Shown here: positions 26,040-36,937 of the stretch, in pieces
How positions within the stretch are numbered: the first letter of the stretch is position 1
How the letters are laid out: each line of letters begins with the position of its first letter
NCBI RefSeq assembly: GCF_003096275.1
Contig: NZ_QENQ01000001.1
Coordinates: 2,640,920 to 2,704,919, forward strand
Origin: Sphingomonas pokkalii
Lineage (GTDB): Bacteria > Pseudomonadota > Alphaproteobacteria > Sphingomonadales > Sphingomonadaceae
Length of the DNA: 64,000 bases
Direction: 5' to 3'
Notes under the pieces: generated by a model
What the model saw: only the letters and a program-made list of their open reading frames with translations
Told to the model about the DNA's origin: nothing
The model's database searches: none
Made by a program: the position numbers and the translations under genes

Positions 26040-27536
26040 ATGGATGACCCCAGCACCATCGTTATTGCCGGCGGCGGCACGGCCGGATGGATGGCGGCCG
26101 CCGCACTGGCACGCTTCGCCGGGACAGGCTGGCGCATCCGCCTGATCGAGTCCGACGCGATCGGCACCGTCGGCGTGGGCGAAGCGACCATACCGCAGAT
26201 CCGCCTGTTCAACGCCGGACTCGGCATGGACGAAGCCGAATTTCTCCGCGCGACCGGCGGCACGATCAAGCTTGGTATCGAATTCGCCGGCTGGAATGGC
26301 GAAGGCAGCCGCTATCTCCATGCCTTCGGCACGATCGGGCGGGGATTGGGGCTGATCGAGTTCCAGCATTATTGGCTGCGGGCGCATGCCGCCGGCACCG
26401 CGCTGCCCTTCTCCGCGTATGCGCTGAACAACGAAGCTGCCCATGCCGGCAAGGCTGCGCGGCTCGACGGGCAGGGACCGATCCCGGCCATGCCCTATGC
26501 CTATCATTTCGACGCCGGTCTCTACGCTGCCTTTCTGCGCCGCTATGCCGAGGCGCGCGGTGTGGAACGGCATGAAGGGCGGATCGCCGACGTGGAGCGC
26601 GGCCCTGCCGGTATCGCCGCGCTTCGGCTGGACGATGGCCGCCGCATTGCAGGCGACCTGTTCATCGATTGTACCGGCTTTCCCGCGCTGCTGATGGCGG
26701 CGCTGGGGGTCGGCTATACGGACTGGTCGCATTGGCTGCCCTGCGATCGCGCCGTCGCGGTGCCGAGCGCGCGCACCGCCCCCTTGCTACCCTATACCCG
26801 CGCCACCGCTCGCGGCGCCGGCTGGCAATGGCGCATTCCACTCCAGCACCGCACCGGCAATGGCCTGGTCTATGCGCGTGCCCATTGCTCCGACGACGAA
26901 GCCATGGCGACGCTGCTGGCGAATCTCGACGGGGATGCCCTGACCGATCCCCGCCCGTTGCGTTTCACCACCGGCACCCGGGATTGCTTCTGGCAGGCGA
27001 ATTGCGTCGCGCTCGGCCTTGCCGCCGGCTTTCTCGAGCCGCTCGAATCCACCAGCATTCATCTTATCCAGTCCGGCATCGCCCGTTTGCTTCAGTTCCT
27101 GCCGCGCGGGCAGGCGACGAACGCCGCACGGGCAGAATATAATCAGCTAACCCAGTTCGAATATGCCGCGATCCGCGACTTTCTAGTGCTCCACTACCAT
27201 GCGAATGGCCGCACGGAGCCGCTATGGCAGGCCTGCCGCGCGATGGCGCTGCCCGAGGAACTGGCGCGTAAGATCGCGTTGTTCCGTGCCACAGGCCGGA
27301 TCTCCCGGCGCGAGGACGAATTGTTCGCTGAACCGGGCTGGCTCCAGGTCCTTCTCGGCCAAGGCATCGTGCCAGATCGATGGCACCCCTTTGCCGACCA
27401 GCTTAGTGACGCCGAACTCACGATGTTTCTCGGCACCATCCGCACGATGATCGAGCGCACCACCGCAGCGATGCCGTCGCACGCCGGATTCCTCGCCGGG
27501 ATCGATGCCGTCCAGAAAGAAGTTGAGCCCGCATGA
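26040..27536 (+). CDS. Flavin-dependent tryptophan-halogenase-family protein 5 (maltose locus)
   Basis: A 498-residue halogenase homologue between the maltodextrin receptor and alpha-amylase, the position also occupied in the Caulobacter maltose region. Motifs are intact: GGGTAGW (11-17), GVGEAT, K77 in GTIKLGIEF, GWQWRIP and EPLESTS. ATG 26040 has CGGAG nine bases upstream; an in-frame GTG lies at 26031. The stop overlaps the amylase start as ATGA. Why a halogenase is co-expressed with starch enzymes is unexplained; no indolic or aromatic metabolism gene is nearby. Confidence 0.87.
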   Translation: MDDPSTIVIAGGGTAGWMAAAALARFAGTGWRIRLIESDAIGTVGVGEATIPQIRLFNAGLGMDEAEFLRATGGTIKLGIEFAGWNGEGSRYLHAFGTIGRGLGLIEFQHYWLRAHAAGTALPFSAYALNNEAAHAGKAARLDGQGPIPAMPYAYHFDAGLYAAFLRRYAEARGVERHEGRIADVERGPAGIAALRLDDGRRIAGDLFIDCTGFPALLMAALGVGYTDWSHWLPCDRAVAVPSARTAPLLPYTRATARGAGWQWRIPLQHRTGNGLVYARAHCSDDEAMATLLANLDGDALTDPRPLRFTTGTRDCFWQANCVALGLAAGFLEPLESTSIHLIQSGIARLLQFLPRGQATNAARAEYNQLTQFEYAAIRDFLVLHYHANGRTEPLWQACRAMALPEELARKIALFRATGRISRREDELFAEPGWLQVLLGQGIVPDRWHPFADQLSDAELTMFLGTIRTMIERTTAAMPSHAGFLAGIDAVQKEVEPA

Positions 27537-29322
27537 TCCGCAAGACTGCCCTCGCCCTTTTCACCGCCGCGCTCGCCGTGGCGCCCGCCGCCGCGCAAAG
27601 CTATCGTGATCGCCTGCCCGAGGACGAGGTGCTTTACTTTCTCCTCCCCGATCGCTTCGAAAATGCCGATCCCGCCAATGATCGCGGCGGCCTGACCGGC
27701 GACCGGCTCGTCACCGGGTTCGATCCGTCGTCCAAGGCCTTCTACCATGGCGGCGACCTGAAGGGCGTGCTGCAGCGGCTGGACTATATCCAGGCGCTGG
27801 GCGCGACTGCGATCTGGGTGGGGCCGATCTTCAAGAACAAGCCCGTGCAGGGACCGAAGGGCCAGGAATCGGCCGGCTATCACGGCTATTGGATCACCGA
27901 CTTCACCCAGGTCGACCCGCATTTCGGCACCAATACCGAGTTCAAGGCGCTGGTGGATGCGGCGCACAAGCGCGGCATCAAGGTCTATATGGATATCGTG
28001 GTGAACCACACCGCGGACGTGATCCAGTTCAAGGAGTGCGGCGACTGCGCCTATCGCAGCCGCGCCGACTATCCGTACCAGCGCAAGGGCGGCACCTCCG
28101 GCGGGCCCATCAATCCGGGCTTTGCCGGCGACGACAACCACAGCGCCGCCAATTTCGCCAAACTGACCCGTCCCGATTACGCCTACACGCCCTATGTCCC
28201 CGAGGCGGAAAAGCAGGTAAAGGTCCCCGCCTGGCTCAACGATCCGATCCATTACCATAATCGCGGCAACTCGACCTTTGCGGGCGAGAACTCGACCATG
28301 GGCGATTTCGTCGGTCTCGACGATCTGATGACTGAGCATCCGCGCGTCGTCGCCGGCATGATCGAGATCTTCGGCGGCTGGATCGATCGTTTTGGCGTGG
28401 ACGGCTTCCGCATCGACACTGCACGCCACGTGAACCCGGAGTTCTGGCAGACCTTCGTCCCCGCGATGCTCGCCCGCGCCAAGGCGAAGGGCATCCCAAA
28501 CTTCCACATTTTCGGCGAAGTCGCCGATCCCGAGGTCGCCGCCCTCGCCCAGCATACCCGCGTCGATAAGTTCCCCGCGGTGCTAGACTTCGCCTTTGCG
28601 CTGGCCGTGGACGAAGTAGCGAGCGGCAAGGGCACGGACCGCCTCGCCAAGGTGTTCGCCGCGGACGTGCTGTACGAAGGCGGCGAGAAGACCGGGCACC
28701 GGCTGCCGACCTTCGTCAGCAACCATGACGCCGGACGCAGTTCCACGTTCATCAAGCAGGCGCTGCCCAAGGTCAGCCAGGCCGAACTGCTCCAGCGCGT
28801 CGAGCTCGCCCAGGCGATGCTGCTGCTGCTGCGCGGCGTGCCGACCATCTACGCCGGCGACGAGCAGGGCTTCGTCAGCGACGGCAACGACCAGGATGCC
28901 CGCGAGGACATGTTCGGGAGCAAGGTGGCCAGCTACAATGACAACCACCTGCTCGGCACCGACACGACCACCGCCACGCCCAGCTTCAACCCGGCCCATC
29001 CGCTGTTCCGCGAGATCGCCATGCTCGCCCGGCTGCGCACCAGCCACGCGGCGCTCACCCGCGGCCGCCAGATCACGCGCTTCGCCAGCGACAAGCCCGG
29101 CCTGTTCGCGGTGTCGCGCTTCGATCCCAAGACCGGCGCGGAGACCGTGATCGCCTTCAACACCAGCCCCGAACCCTGGACCGGCAACATCCAGGTCGAG
29201 ACCCGCTCCACCGCCTTCCACACCCTGGCGGGCGCCTGCCCTGCCAGCGCCGCTGCACCCGGCAGCCTCCCCCTTTCCCTTCCCGCGTTCGGCTACACCG
29301 TCTGCGCGGCCGGAGCCTCCAA

Positions 29323-29326
<4 letters not shown>
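27533..29326 (+). CDS. Secreted alpha-amylase, GH13
   Basis: A 597-residue glycoside hydrolase with a signal peptide ([16 protein letters not shown], cut after AAA). GH13 regions appear in order: [16 protein letters not shown] with nucleophile D295, IFGEV with acid/base E329, and VSNHDA with D399. It ends with a small beta domain. It would cut starch or maltodextrins in the periplasm or outside. It is coupled to halogenase 5 (ATGA) upstream and to the glucosidase (GTGA) downstream. Confidence 0.9.
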
Positions 29327-30939
<1,613 letters not shown>

Positions 30940-30965
30940 CACAGTTCCCCCAAGCCGGAGACCTT

Positions 30966-30992
30966 GGGGCTGGCACTGGCCAGCCCCCTTTT
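30966..30992 (+). terminator. Intrinsic terminator after the maltose operon
   Basis: GGGGCTGGC (30966-30974), loop ACTG, GCCAGCCCC (30979-30987), then CTTTT. A second, overlapping stem (CCCCAAG 30947-30953 with CTTGGGG 30963-30969) would exclude the first. Confidence 0.75.
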
Positions 30993-30993
30993 C

Positions 30994-33030
30994 CTATTTG
31001 GGCATCCCGCTGAGACCGCTGGCCTTGCGCAGCGCATCCGCATCCAGGCGATAACCGTCCAGGAACACCGTTCGGACATGGCGCAGTGCACCGATGTCCT
31101 TCGAAACATCGCCGTCGACCAGGATGATATCGGCCGTCTTGCCAGGCGCAATCGATCCCACGCGATCGGCCATACCCACCATCCGCGCCGGCACGATTGT
31201 CGCCGTCTGCAATGCCTCGGCATTGGTCAGGCCGGCTTCCTGATAGAGTTCCAGCTCGCGCACGATTTCGAGGCCATAGCCATCCGTGCCTGCGACGATC
31301 GGCACCCCCGCCTTGTGCAGCCGCCCGACGACCTCCACCATCTTGCCGAAGCTCTTGCGGAAATCGGCACGCGTCAGGCCGGCGAACAGCGGGTAGCCGC
31401 CGATCTTCCAGCCGCGCGCAACCGCCGGCGGCGCGATATCGGAGAAGGCGGCATATTCCGGGGGCACGGCGCTGCCGTCAGAGGTCAGCAGCGGCTCCCA
31501 AACCGTCAGGGTCGGATCGATGATCGTCTTGCGTTTGGCAAGCTCCGCATAGAAGGCGCGCAGTTCCGGCGAATCCAGATTCAGATCCTTGCCATATTGC
31601 GCAGGCCCTTCCAGCCGCGCGGCGGTATTCGCCTTGTCCACCACCGCCTGCGGCATCGCCTGCATCAGGATGAAGTTGATGTGGGTCACTTCGTCATACC
31701 CCGCCCGGACCGCATCCAGCGGGCGCATATGTGCGGGCACATGGCCATGCACGTGCAGGCCCAGCCGGTGCGCCTCCGCCGCCGCCGGCGCGATCCAGGC
31801 CGGATCCATCGAGGTATAGAACTTCACGCCCCACATGCCGGCCGCCTTGATCTTGCGCACGGCGGCGATTGCCTCTTGCGACGAGGACACGGTGAGCGCG
31901 CCCTGCGCGGCCAGCGGGTCCTTCTTGTCGATGATCACCGAAACCTTGCCGTCCGGCGCCAGCAGATCGCCCGATGCCCGGCGCTTGAAGATGCTCTGCG
32001 CTTCCTCGATCGAAGAGCCAGGGCTCCGATAATTGGTCATACCCGTGGCGACGTTCTGCAACAGGTTCCAGTCACCGCCGACATGCTGGTGCGCATCCCA
32101 CAGGCCAGGCAGCAGCGTGCGCCCGCGCCCGTCGATCACGGTCGCACCCGCCGCAGGGATGCTGCCTGCCCGGCCGACCTTCACCACCTTGCCACCCGCG
32201 ATCAGCACCGCCTGATCCGGCACGTACCGGCCCGCGACCGAATCGAAGAGCAGGACGTGATCCACCAGTGTCGGCGTGCGGTTGGCAGGCGCCAGGAAGC
32301 GGTGCGCCACTTCGCGCACCATCTCCGCCTCTTCCGCCTCCTGGATGTCCTTCAGCTTCGGTCCCGCCGCCTCGAAACCTTCGGGCAGCAACGAAATCCC
32401 GCCGACGGCGCCAAAGAAATGGTTCTGCGCATCGAGCCACACCGGCATCGGCGAAAAGCCCATCCCGTTCAGGTAGGCGAGCTTCACGGCTTTCCGGCCG
32501 CCTGGCCCCTCGATCTCCACGGCCTTGCCGATCGTGATGCTGGCATGGCCGGTGGGCAGCAGATCGATTCCGGCCGGTCCCGCGCCAACCAGCGCATCGA
32601 TATCCAGCTCGCCGGCAAGCATCGGGCCGCCATAGCTGCTGTAGCGCGCCTTGCCGAAGGGCTTTTCACCTGCGTCGACGGCGGTCTTCCAACGGGCGAT
32701 GCCGGCAGAATCGACACTGAAATTCTCGGTCGCGTCGCCGGTGTCGGTAAAGCCGCGAATCGCGATCGCGGTCGGCCGGCCATCCGGGCCGATCGTCACC
32801 ACTTCGTCCGTCTCCGTCACCCATCCGCGCAGCGACATCGACATGCGATAGGCGATCCGCCCGTCCGGCATCTTCCACGACCAGATATCGCCATGCTTCG
32901 CGGCGGTGGAACTGAGCGTGAAATGGCGGGCATCTGCCGGCGGAGTCAGAAGATCGGCCTTCTGGCTCTGGGCCGCGGCGGGCAGCGCGCTCGCGCTGGC
33001 GAGCAGGAAAGCTAGGCGAATGGCGTGCAT
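30994..33030 (-). CDS. Secreted amidohydrolase (dipeptidase/imidazolonepropionase-like)
   Basis: A 678-residue protein with a signal peptide (LAFLLASASALPAAA). The first 250 residues resemble a beta-rich lead domain; the amidohydrolase domain starts near AVLIAGGKVVKVG with the metal motif WDAHQHVGG. It continues with VKFYTS (in place of the bridging Lys), HGH, and GTDGYG with the last metal Asp, and ends PGKTADIILVDGD. The family cleaves cyclic amides or dipeptides. It is divergent from a TBDR, which suggests that the two handle the same imported compound. I chose ATG 33030 because it alone gives the signal peptide. Confidence 0.82.
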   Translation of the reverse strand: MHAIRLAFLLASASALPAAAQSQKADLLTPPADARHFTLSSTAAKHGDIWSWKMPDGRIAYRMSMSLRGWVTETDEVVTIGPDGRPTAIAIRGFTDTGDATENFSVDSAGIARWKTAVDAGEKPFGKARYSSYGGPMLAGELDIDALVGAGPAGIDLLPTGHASITIGKAVEIEGPGGRKAVKLAYLNGMGFSPMPVWLDAQNHFFGAVGGISLLPEGFEAAGPKLKDIQEAEEAEMVREVAHRFLAPANRTPTLVDHVLLFDSVAGRYVPDQAVLIAGGKVVKVGRAGSIPAAGATVIDGRGRTLLPGLWDAHQHVGGDWNLLQNVATGMTNYRSPGSSIEEAQSIFKRRASGDLLAPDGKVSVIIDKKDPLAAQGALTVSSSQEAIAAVRKIKAAGMWGVKFYTSMDPAWIAPAAAEAHRLGLHVHGHVPAHMRPLDAVRAGYDEVTHINFILMQAMPQAVVDKANTAARLEGPAQYGKDLNLDSPELRAFYAELAKRKTIIDPTLTVWEPLLTSDGSAVPPEYAAFSDIAPPAVARGWKIGGYPLFAGLTRADFRKSFGKMVEVVGRLHKAGVPIVAGTDGYGLEIVRELELYQEAGLTNAEALQTATIVPARMVGMADRVGSIAPGKTADIILVDGDVSKDIGALRHVRTVFLDGYRLDADALRKASGLSGMPK

Positions 33031-33270
33031 TGGAAACCCCCGTCTTGGCTGCCCAAGGTGCCACGCGGTGCGCCCGATCGCAATCATCGCCCGCCTTCCA
33101 ATGGGGCGCATGGTCATCTTCGAAAATCGATGGCCTTACCATTATCCATTTGACGATCAGGCCAAAGCATGGAAGATAGCGCTAACATGACGCCGCAGCG
33201 AAGCGGGCGCGTATTGGGATGAGGGTGGGATGGTGCACAAACCACATCTTCGCTGGATATTGTCCACACG

Positions 33271-33291
33271 CCGAATGCCATTGGCATGCGG
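33271..33291. promoter_or_regulatory. 21-base dyad in the amidohydrolase/receptor divergent region
   Basis: ATGCCA-T-TGGCAT (33275-33287) is a perfect odd-centred palindrome. Flanking CCG/CGG bases extend it to 21 bases with one mismatched pair. It lies in the 445-base gap between divergent genes, 185 bases before the receptor start, and is the best operator candidate there. I see no gene in the gap. Confidence 0.4.
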
Positions 33292-33475
33292 TTTGATTCC
33301 GCCCTGATTCCACCCGACCGACACCGAAATCCATCGATTATCACCCGCAGCACGAATGCTGCGGGAACGGCTTCGTGCGCCCTCGGTCGCGCACGCAGGC
33401 CAGATGCCACCCACGGACCGAAGCAAGATCGGCATCGACCCAGCCGACTATCCTAGTTGAGGGGATTCCCAGATC

Positions 33476-36400
33476 ATGGCCAACTCCGCATTCACCATAC
33501 GGTCCTTCCGCAACATGCTGCTCTGCGCGACGGTGCTGAGCGCCGGCACAGCCACCACCATGGCGCACGCCCAGACCGCCGCCACACCCCCGGCGAGCGT
33601 GCCACAGAGCGGAGACCAGGCGGGCACCGAGCAGGAGATTGTCGTCACCGGCTATCGCCAGAGCCTTGCCAAGGCGGTGGATGCCAAGCGGGAGGCAACG
33701 GGCTTCATCGACACGATCTTTGCAGAGGATATCGGCAAGTTCCCGGACACCAACATCGCGGAGTCGTTCAACCGTATTCCTGGCGTCACCATCACCCGCG
33801 ACGTGACCGGCGAAGGCGTCAACGTCGCGATCCGCGGCCTGGGCTCCAACTTCACCAACGTCACGCTCAATGGCGCACCGATCGCGGTCGCCTCTTCGGG
33901 TGCCACGGACGCGCAGGGCACCGATCGGTCCGTCGACCTCAGCTTCTTCCCGACCGACCTGTTCACCAAGCTCACCGTGAACAAGAGCTACACGGCGAAC
34001 CTGCTGGAAGGCGGTGCCGCGGGCAATGTCGACCTGCGCTCGGCCCGGCCGTTCGACCGGCCGGGTCCGTTCTTCGCCTATAGCATCCAGGGATCGAACC
34101 AGACGCCCGAGGATCGGATCGGGGCACGCGGCTCGCTGATCGGCAGCTGGCGCAACGATATGTTCGGCATTCTGGCCGGCGTGTCCGCGCAGCGGCTGTT
34201 CACCGATACGCGCGGCTTCGAAACCATCGGCTACACCAACCCCGCGCTCACCGCTGCCCAGTGCGGCGCTGCCTCGGGCTGCAACAGCACCGGCGGCGGC
34301 AACTGGACGATTCCGGCGGTCGTACCTGCCGGCGCGGGCGCCGGCCTGGTCGCGGGCACGGTCATCGATCGCGCCTTCCTGCTCGCCAACAATCCCGGCG
34401 CGACCATCCAGCAGATCGACAACGGCCTGCTGCCGCGCCTGGGCCGCAACACCAGCATCCGCGGCCCGCGCGATCGCATCAACGCGATCGCCAGCGCCGA
34501 ATGGCAGCCGTCCGACTCCCTGCATTTCTATGTGGACGGACTGTATGGATACAAGAAGAACGTGCTGACCCGCGAGAATGTGGCCTGGATCGTACGCAAC
34601 GGCGCGCTCATCCCGACGAACCTGAAGTTCGACAAGTCGGATTGCAGCGCCGGCTGCACCGTCACCAGCGGCACCTTCGCCAATGTCCAGTTCTTCAACG
34701 AATTCCGACCCTATCGGGAAACCACCGAGCTGTTCAGCATCAACCCCGGCGGCGAATGGACGATTTCCGATACGCTGAAGCTGAACCTGCAAGGCAATTA
34801 TGCGCGCTCGACCTTCCATCGTGAGAGCCCGACGGTCGGCGCCACCACGCCGCTGGGCCGGAACGCCACCGTAACCTTCAACACCACTGGCGGCATCCCT
34901 GAGATCAAGAGCAGCCTCGATCTCAACAACCCGGCGAATTTCGGCTGGTATGCCGGCAGCCGCGTGAACATGCAGGACGAACGGCGCCGCAACGAGAATA
35001 AGGGCGTCCGGGGCGATCTGACCTGGGGCGAACGCGCGTTGAACCTGCAGGTCGGTGGCGCCTATGACGATGTCTCGCGTCGTATTCGCGGCTTCGATAA
35101 CACCCAGGCCTGGCAGAATGCGGTGTGCGGCAACAATCCCAGCATCTTCGTGCCCGGCCCCAACTCGCAGCCACCATGCGAGGGGCTGAATGCGCCGGGT
35201 GCGGCGCCGGCCGGCTATCCCACCTATCCGGGCTATGGCACCGGCTATACCGCCGGGCAGACGGGCACCGTCACCTATGCCGGCTCGCTGATTCCGAACG
35301 CGGCCTTCCCCACCTATCTGACGCCTGGGCCCGCTGGCTTCGTCACGGTCGATTGGGACAAGTTCCGCAAGGCCAGCAACTATGATTTCTTCCATGACAA
35401 CACGCCGGAAAGTGGCGGCTCGAACACCGGCGCGAACGGAGGCCTGATCCGCGAAGTCGTTAAATCGGCCTTCGCGACGATCAATGGCGAGCAAGAAGTG
35501 GGCGGCAACCTGCTGCGCTTCAACGCTGGCCTGCGCTATGTGAACACGATCCAGACGATTTCGGGCCGCGTCAGCTTCGCCGATCCGCGCAATGCCACAG
35601 CGGGAGGCGGGCAGATTGCGGATGGCAGCCGCTATCCCAGCGTGGTCAACATCGTCGATACGCGCAACGAATATGCCGAATGGCTGCCGGCGGCTACCGT
35701 TGCCTATGATGTCAGCTCGAAGGCGGTCGTCCGCGTTGCGGCTTCGCGCACGATGACGCGGCCCGATCCGGCCGCGCAGTTGCCGGGCGTGAATTTCGGC
35801 GCGCCTTCGGCCGATCAGGCGAGCATCGGCAACCCGGCGCTCGCGCCCTATCTCTCGACCAATATCGATCTCGGCTTCGAATATTATACCGGGCGCGAAG
35901 GTGTCATCAGCTTCAACGCGTTCCGGAAGTCGATCGAAGGCTTCACCACCACGGCGATCAACACGGTGCCGTTCACGGCACTGGCGCAATATGGCATCAC
36001 CTACGACACGCTGAACCCGACGCAGCAGATCGCGATCAATTCCCGCGGCGGGCCCAATAGTGCGCAGGTGCAGGTGACCAGCCAGGTCAACGTGCCGAAC
36101 AAGCTGAAGATCAATGGCCTGGAATTCCAGTGGGTTCAGCCGCTCGATTTCCTGACCGAGAAATTCGGCGTGCGCGGCTTCGGTTTCAACGCCAACGCGA
36201 CGATCGTCGATCAGACCAGCGACGGCCCCGCCACCGCGTTCGGCGTGGCCCCGTTCACCTACAACATCACCGGATATTACGAACGGAACGGCGTGATGCT
36301 GCGCGTCGCGGTCACTTCGCGCGAAGGTTCGCAGAATAGCGGTACTGCGCAGAACGGCATCCCGGCAGCGGCGCTGTTCGGCACCACCTACACCAGCTGG

Positions 36401-36583
36401 GATTTCTCCTCTGCCTTCGATCTCGACAAGATCTTCGGCGTCAAGCACGCACCGCAGCTGACGATCAACGTCGCCAACTTCAACAACGCGACGCTGCGCT
36501 CCTATTTCCAGTTCGAGAACGCGACCTTCACCCAGTACAAGCCCGGCCGTCAGGTCCTGATCGGCCTGCGCGGCAGCTTCTGA
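33476..36583 (+). CDS. TonB-dependent receptor
   Basis: An outer-membrane receptor of 1035 residues. The signal peptide ends TTMAHA, followed by EIVVTGYRQSLAKAV, a plug with DIGKFPDTNIAESFNRIPGV and VAIRGLG, and a barrel ending VLIGLRGSF. GAGGGGA precedes the ATG. It is alone on its strand, with a strong hairpin downstream. The divergent amidohydrolase is its only functional clue; the ligand is unknown. Confidence 0.88.
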   Translation: MANSAFTIRSFRNMLLCATVLSAGTATTMAHAQTAATPPASVPQSGDQAGTEQEIVVTGYRQSLAKAVDAKREATGFIDTIFAEDIGKFPDTNIAESFNRIPGVTITRDVTGEGVNVAIRGLGSNFTNVTLNGAPIAVASSGATDAQGTDRSVDLSFFPTDLFTKLTVNKSYTANLLEGGAAGNVDLRSARPFDRPGPFFAYSIQGSNQTPEDRIGARGSLIGSWRNDMFGILAGVSAQRLFTDTRGFETIGYTNPALTAAQCGAASGCNSTGGGNWTIPAVVPAGAGAGLVAGTVIDRAFLLANNPGATIQQIDNGLLPRLGRNTSIRGPRDRINAIASAEWQPSDSLHFYVDGLYGYKKNVLTRENVAWIVRNGALIPTNLKFDKSDCSAGCTVTSGTFANVQFFNEFRPYRETTELFSINPGGEWTISDTLKLNLQGNYARSTFHRESPTVGATTPLGRNATVTFNTTGGIPEIKSSLDLNNPANFGWYAGSRVNMQDERRRNENKGVRGDLTWGERALNLQVGGAYDDVSRRIRGFDNTQAWQNAVCGNNPSIFVPGPNSQPPCEGLNAPGAAPAGYPTYPGYGTGYTAGQTGTVTYAGSLIPNAAFPTYLTPGPAGFVTVDWDKFRKASNYDFFHDNTPESGGSNTGANGGLIREVVKSAFATINGEQEVGGNLLRFNAGLRYVNTIQTISGRVSFADPRNATAGGGQIADGSRYPSVVNIVDTRNEYAEWLPAATVAYDVSSKAVVRVAASRTMTRPDPAAQLPGVNFGAPSADQASIGNPALAPYLSTNIDLGFEYYTGREGVISFNAFRKSIEGFTTTAINTVPFTALAQYGITYDTLNPTQQIAINSRGGPNSAQVQVTSQVNVPNKLKINGLEFQWVQPLDFLTEKFGVRGFGFNANATIVDQTSDGPATAFGVAPFTYNITGYYERNGVMLRVAVTSREGSQNSGTAQNGIPAAALFGTTYTSWDFSSAFDLDKIFGVKHAPQLTINVANFNNATLRSYFQFENATFTQYKPGRQVLIGLRGSF

Positions 36584-36593
36584 CGCGCATAAG

Positions 36594-36619
36594 GGGGCGG
36601 CTGCCATCGCAGCTGCCCC
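36594..36619 (+). terminator. Hairpin after the receptor
   Basis: GGGGCGGCTGC (36594-36604), loop CATC, GCAGCTGCCCC (36609-36619); 11 pairs with one G-U. No T run follows, so termination is probable but not certain. Confidence 0.55.
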
Positions 36620-36822
36620 TCCAATGATCTTCCCAAGGGGCGATGGTCGCGCCGCTACGCGCGCTGGGCGCCGGGCATCGCGGCCGCTACAGCGTTGCAA
36701 CAATCAAAATGGGCGCGACACAAGCCCCAATGTGCATAGAAATGCGTACCGCGCGGCGACCTTATGCCCATTGCGGCACTCCGGAATCGTCCGCCAAGTG
36801 CACGCTGCGCCACCAGCCGTAA

Positions 36823-36897
36823 CCCCCGCGAAAGCTGCCGCCTCCGGGGGCGAAAAAAGAATGTTACGCCTGCGGGAGATGCCAGCTTGCGCCGGCA
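36823..36897. repeat. Degenerate palindromic intergenic repeat
   Basis: Two imperfect dyads follow each other: CCCCCG..CGGGGG (36823-36850) and TGCCAGC..GCCGGCA (36880-36897). They resemble the short palindromic repeats scattered through sphingomonad genomes and lie in a 350-base gap with no gene. Confidence 0.4.
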
Positions 36898-36937
36898 CGA
36901 TGCTGAGCGATCGGGCGCCGTCCGTACGGCCTTGGTA

